Source: Lactifluus volemus (lineage: Eukaryota > Basidiomycota > Agaricomycetes > Russulales > Russulaceae). Taken from it: DNA of 64,000 bases. The notes below the pieces were generated by a model. That model had not been told where the DNA came from, searched no databases, and saw only the letters and a list, made by a program, of their open reading frames with translations. The translations under genes and the position numbers were made by a program. The stretch is from the NCBI GenBank assembly GCA_022376515.1, contig WTXI01000051.1, positions 124,001 through 188,000 on the forward strand, given 5' to 3'. Shown here piece by piece: positions 59,462-64,000 of this stretch. Each line of letters opens with the position of its first letter. Position 1 is the first letter of the stretch.

Positions 59462-59855
59462 CTTGTTTTTTCGGAACTGGTGGGTGGACTGGGGGATGTT
59501 GAGGGTATAAAGTGATGTTGAGAAAGGTGCACTTTGGGCCTTCCTAATTGGAAGTGGTTGAAAGGCCTTCTGTGCCTTATGATGATTATTCCCTATAAAC
59601 ACTGTTTAATATAATTAAGCTGACTGAGCAATTTATTCTTACTAATTGGTGGAATGTTGAAAGACTTTGTGGATAGTTTGAGTAAGGTATTGAATATCTT
59701 GATGACCAGTGGCCTGGAGAACAGTTGAATAGAGGGTAGGTTGAATATCACAACCTAATATGCTTTGCTCTGGTTCAACTTCTCTATTACAATCAACCTG
59801 GTTGATTGTGGTGTAAGGCCAAGGAGAAAATAAATATTTAAAAGCAAAGCCAGCT

Positions 59856-59972
59856 CTTTTATAGGTGGAGTCATTTCAAATTCAAAAAATTCTCACATGA
59901 GTCATACAATAAGATAAGCCCCCAAAGTTCTGGAACATTCTGTCAATGTGACTCCTTTCAAATATGAGTCAT
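59856..59972 (-). promoter_or_regulatory. Stress-type promoter cluster upstream of Clr2-like copy B
   Basis: TATAAAAG on the minus strand (complement of 59856-59863) and TGAGTCAT at 59898-59905 and 59965-59972. A perfect three-unit heat-shock element TTCtgGAAcaTTC lies at 59928-59940. Order and spacing equal those in unit 1, where the third TTC is CTC. Confidence 0.65.
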
Positions 59973-60251
59973 ATGACTGCCTTATTTGTTCACAAAAGCT
60001 ATTGTCACCGACGATTTCAATCTGAAGTCCTTGGGCACGTGTGCTTGGTTGAAATGCGAGAGGCACAATAGCCACGGCTTGGACTTGCGGTCCACCTCGA
60101 CGTCCTGATCGACAACTAGGTGACGGTAAGGTAAGTTAGGGGTGAACAATGCCGCGGATTAATTGTGCTTACTAACCGCTTACTAATAACGATCAATTCA
60201 ACGTTGGCCGACAAAAATCCACGGAATTTTGGTCCGCGGTGCATATCACTT

Positions 60252-62612
60252 ATGTCTCAAACTGAACACCAGACCATCAACATAACTGATTGCGAAAAAG
60301 CGAGAAATGAAGGTATGTTACGTTTTTATCGATGTTTAATCTTACCCATTTTCATCACCCACATTGCACGCTCACTAGATGTCGTCGCCCCAAACTGGAT
60401 TCAGATGGCCCGAAATCACGAACCGGAGACCATATTTACTGATGGCTCGGCGCCTCTTTTTACCATGTATTGCGAGATGACGGAGAGAGAGAATGAGAGG
60501 GTTGAAGCCTGGCTAAAAAATCTCCAGGGTGTGATTATCTTCGTGCGCACCGCATTCAATTTCCATATCTCGTCGAGGTTTGAAATCAATGTTGCAGATG
60601 GGCTTGTTTTCTGCCGCCGCTGCGGCATTACTTACGGTGACAGTCCAGGATCTCAAGCAAGATTTTCAGGAAACATCTGCGTTCTACCTTGAGAATATCT
60701 ACAAGCTTCAAGCTGAAGGCTCAAACGCATCTCTCCCTTTCACCCCGGCTCAACCTCCTCAGTTCACTGCTCCAAGCCATGCCATCTGGGTGAACGCACT
60801 CCTGTTCGCGAGCTTGTGTCTCGATATTTTCGCCGCAATTCTGGCTATGATGATACGGGAAGAAATATCTGAGCGCCTCCGGATCACCGAGTCCCCACGG
60901 TACAGCCCCCAGTCCCGAGCTCGGTTGCGTGAGATCATTGTCAGTGAATTCAAGACAGGGCCCGGGTATGTGGCAATAGGGCTTATGCTATATGTTTCTG
61001 GGTTCTTTTTCTTTATTGGCCTTTCTATCTATCTCTTTCATATCAGCCGAGCTGTCTTCGGTGCATTCGTTTGTTTCGCATGTCTGGGCTTGATCGCATT
61101 TATGGTCGTCGGAAGTTGGCTAGTGGACGTGAGTGTCTGTTCATTCGTCGTGTATATGTGAATCAACCATAATTCGTCGTTTATTCGCAGAGTGAGTCTA
61201 GGTCGGAATCGTCAGCAGGGCCCGACGACCTCGTGTTGGACCGACTATTCAAGGCCATCGTCAAGGATTCCGACCTTGTGCAATACCTTGCGAGCATCCC
61301 TGGCTTTTGTCGATCATTGATAGTCGACAATCCTCTACTCAAGGTTACGAATTTGGCGACAGAGAAGCTGCACAAGGCTGTGAACGGATTGTTGGAACGT
61401 ACTTGGTCGTCCAAATTCCTCTCAGGCCCAGAGAAACTGCAACGGCTCGTCGTCTGCGTCAACTTCGCTGATGCCACACGCCTCTCGGATGTCGCGTTAT
61501 CAATCCTCCGAGAGATATTCCCTCAGGACCAGCATAATATGCTGCGGTCCGTCGAGATGGGACAATCCCTGAGAAGCCAAGAAAGCAATTTCACCGGACA
61601 GGAGATTGGTTTGTGTGCGCAAATCATTGTTGCTGGCATCATTCATGACGTGCAAGACAACGACGACGGTTGGGTTGCACTCGCTGCGGACCAATTAGAC
61701 AAATCGGAGGACATCATTCGGAGCTACCTTGAACACGGGAAAGAAAACGTGTTGCTTGCCAATTTGATCCACATCACTCGCCAGATCTTTCACTCTTCTC
61801 AGGACAATCTGGATTTGGCTGCATCGTCGTCACTCATATTAACATCAATTTCCAATTTTGATGTACGAAATACGCTTCTTGAAGTACAGGACAGCTTCCG
61901 TGCTTTGTGGCACGAAATTGAAGATGCGCCGAGCCATACAGTTAGTTCGGAGACCCGCGATATCCTGCTCAATCTCTACACCGCCTTAACTCAAGGCACC
62001 GTCAATGCCTCGACAGCACCACCTACGTCTGATGTTAATCTCTCCAAAACACCCCCCGACTCGATTTCTCCCGTCCAGGAAACAGTCAACGAGAATACTC
62101 AGACACGTGCTACTATCCCCCCTGCTGTCTCACATTATGACCCCGGTTTTCCCACCTCTTCTTTTCACTTTCTTTCTCCTGATCCAGGTCAAATCACCGC
62201 GGACTTGGCCAATGAGTCGTCTCCCGGTGGCATCCCTAAATCGATGCCACGGCTCACCACAGCCGCTGAATCATCTGATCCCACTCCTCTCGGAAGCCAT
62301 AGCCGTTCTGGTACTTCACAGGCCGTGGCTTCCACTGCCGCTACAACAACAGGCTACACCGAGTCTACAAAGCAGCCAACCGTTCGACACGACTCTGGCA
62401 GTGTACCTCCTGCGATAGTCACACCTGTCCCTTTCATCATCACACCAGAGGTATCTTCTGCGTTTCGCCCCCATGTTACAAGCACTCCCGCCATTGCTCA
62501 TCACGATGCACCGGATCCGATTGAAATGAGATCGCTTCCTGGTACACGCCAGTCCGATCCGTCAGCTGAGACTCGAAACCTATCGGACAATGACCGAGAC
62601 AACTCGTTTTAG
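60252..62612 (+). CDS. DUF6535 domain membrane protein (copy 5, intact)
   Basis: Exons 60252-60312, 60379-60542, 60598-61128 and 61191-62612, 725 residues. It has the same plan as copy 4: FTDGSAPLFTMYCEMTEREN, membrane segments MGLFSAAAAALLTVTVQDLK, LFASLCLDIFAAILAMMI, LMLYVSGFFFFIGLSIYLFH and FVCFACLGLIAFMVVG. Then come LVQYLASIPGFCRSLIVDNP, RLVVCVNFADATRLSDVALS and a Ser/Thr/Pro tail. The membrane part differs from copy 4 more (SEFKTGPGYVAIG against LRQAWLIPALGLA) than the C-terminal domain does. Reading frames are open throughout. Confidence 0.85.
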
Positions 62613-63774
62613 ACGATGTTAATACTGCCTGTAACTCTCGTAAGTGATAGCATGATAAAACCAATTGTATTTATCGACGAGGGGTGGATCATAGTCCAGC
62701 TGCACACAACGATCCACGAAACCACATCGCTTCGATTCGTCCTGTTATCGACTGGAATGGATAAACGACGTATCATGACATGAGACGAGCAAGACCGACG
62801 AGACGAGACAAGTATTAAACAAGAGAAGAACTTCGACTCCGAGACTTTGAGAATTGATTAGCTTGTCGGTGAATTTGTAGGGTTAGGGTGACTGCTTACT
62901 AATCCAAGTAAGTATAAAATTACAGGAAATCATAATATTCCCACGGGTGTGAACCCACCTTGCGAGCATTGTTGCTATGTGTTTCCTCTTTTGACTTTTT
63001 CTTTGGGGGGGCTTTTTGGTTTCCTCTGTCTTGACTCCCAAGCTTTGCCACCTTTTTTTTCCACTTCGTTTTGTTTTGCTTTCTCTGTAGCATCCCTCCA
63101 GAGGTTGACACAGACGGCTGCTTACTCATTTTCCCTTATTTGTCCGAATTAGGGCAAAGGTGGCGCAGCCGCTCAAGCACTTGTAAATCTAAGTTTTCCC
63201 TGGTTTGTAGTTCTTTTGATAGCATGTCAACATTATCACTCTCGTTTGCGGGGTTTTATCCCACTGCTGAATGATATGCATTGTCGAGGGCAAGCATTCT
63301 CTCGGCTTCCTCGACCCACCAATATACACGTTTCACAGGCATGAGGGGTTAATGTGAGTCCGGTCTTGAGTACTGTATTCGTACACGACATAAGTCACCG
63401 AGTGTTGGCGTGGGGTCTGCTACACGGTTAAACAACTGCTGGTGGGACCTCCGACCCCGTGGCGGACATCGGTACACCTAACTGAGATTGAAAGAGATTT
63501 CCTTTGATACCTTAGGCTCTATCTCCATCAGGATGTAGAATTCTCGTGCGCGTAATCAGGTAGCTTCGCTTCTGAGTATGTTTTCGAGGTGGTGTCTCGC
63601 AAGTACAGTATCATAACTGTGAACGTCGCTCTCCGGCGTCTAAACGTGCACATGCACTAGCGTCAAACACAGCGTGTCTTCCCACATCCGATTTTTGTCA
63701 GGCACACACGTTTTTATCTCCTGGGCCGTCCTGCCTTCACTGTACGACCAGCTCACACAAATCCCACATTAGCC
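62613..63774. other. 3' flank of DUF6535 copy 5
   Basis: Homologous to 56356-57209. A stretch near 62920-63170 (T/C-rich, TTTCTTTGGGGGGGC) has no match in unit 1 and may be an insertion. No gene seen. Confidence 0.5.
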
Positions 63775-63975
63775 ATGGTTTCCGCTGACAATTATCAGCT
63801 TTCGAAAGAAGAGAAGGAAATTGTGAAGAGGTGGTGGTTGGGTTGCTACGACGATCTTTGCACGAAGAATTATTTTCTTGATGATGAATACAATCCCCAT
63901 CTCCACCTTCCACCACCTCCGCTACCACCATCCAGACGAGGCTTCAATGATATAGTGAGATCAGGACGTATCATT
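63775..63975 (+). CDS. First exon of an unrecognised gene (3' end outside window)
   Basis: ATG at 63775 in good context (AGCCATGG), reading MVSADNYQLSKEEKEIVKRW, then WLGCYDDLCTKNYFLDDEYN and a proline run, RRGFNDIVRSGRII, and a GTACGT donor. Family not recognised. The unit-1 copy has lost its ATG and is frameshifted, so this may be the working one. Confidence 0.5.
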
Positions 63976-64000
63976 GTACGTATCCGTTTACTCTACTCCT

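Larger units (their letters stand above)
57838..64000. repeat. Tandem duplication, unit 2 (runs off the window)
   Basis: Second copy of the 6.4 kb unit in the same orientation, still homologous at the window end, so the array may continue. Confidence 0.9.

Overview
The window is nuclear DNA of a filamentous fungus, most likely a mushroom-forming basidiomycete (Agaricomycetes). Conserved genes are cut by many 45-70 bp GT-AG introns, there is an intron-containing tRNA gene, and one multicopy family (DUF6535 membrane proteins) is a hallmark of agaricomycete genomes. No plasmid, viral or bacterial features were seen. Exon models were built by hand from splice consensus plus reading frame and family resemblance. 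Identities rest on remembered family motifs, not on a search.

Layout. 0-7 kb: 3' part of a KDM5/JARID-type histone demethylase (+) and a complete CorA-type Mg2+ transporter (-). 7-17 kb: a decayed zone holding two TIP41 fragments, dynein light intermediate chain and TLS1/C9orf78 pseudogenes, a complete MIM1/TOM13-like gene and a truncated MIM1 copy. The truncated copy is joined to a duplicated piece of the next locus. 18-25 kb: a large P-loop NTPase with a possible nuclease domain (-) and an F-box protein (-). 26-33 kb: a divergent 14-3-3 protein (-), an aromatic aminotransferase (-), tRNA-Arg(UCU) (-) and the MTD1 folate dehydrogenase (+). 33-46 kb: an array of minus-strand DUF6535 genes (one intact, two broken, one exon remnant), a small ELK-motif protein, an inverted repeat and a dispersed intergenic repeat. 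46.7-51.8 kb: ORM/ORMDL (-) and a virilizer-like m6A-writer subunit (+), divergent with only 92 bp between start codons. 51.4-64 kb: a tandem duplication of about 6.4 kb. Each unit carries a virilizer 3' end, a Clr2-like gene (-), a DUF6535 gene (+) and the start of an unrecognised gene (+).

The housekeeping genes are chromatin, Mg2+ transport, mitochondrial import, sphingolipid control, RNA methylation, one-carbon and amino-acid metabolism. Between them sit fast-evolving parts: DUF6535 proteins, Clr2-like proteins, an NTPase/nuclease-like protein, an F-box protein, and pseudogenes at all stages of decay. The most interesting unit is the duplicated divergent Clr2-like/DUF6535 pair. Its shared upstream region keeps a TATA box, two TGAGTCAT sites and a heat-shock-type TTC/GAA array in both copies.
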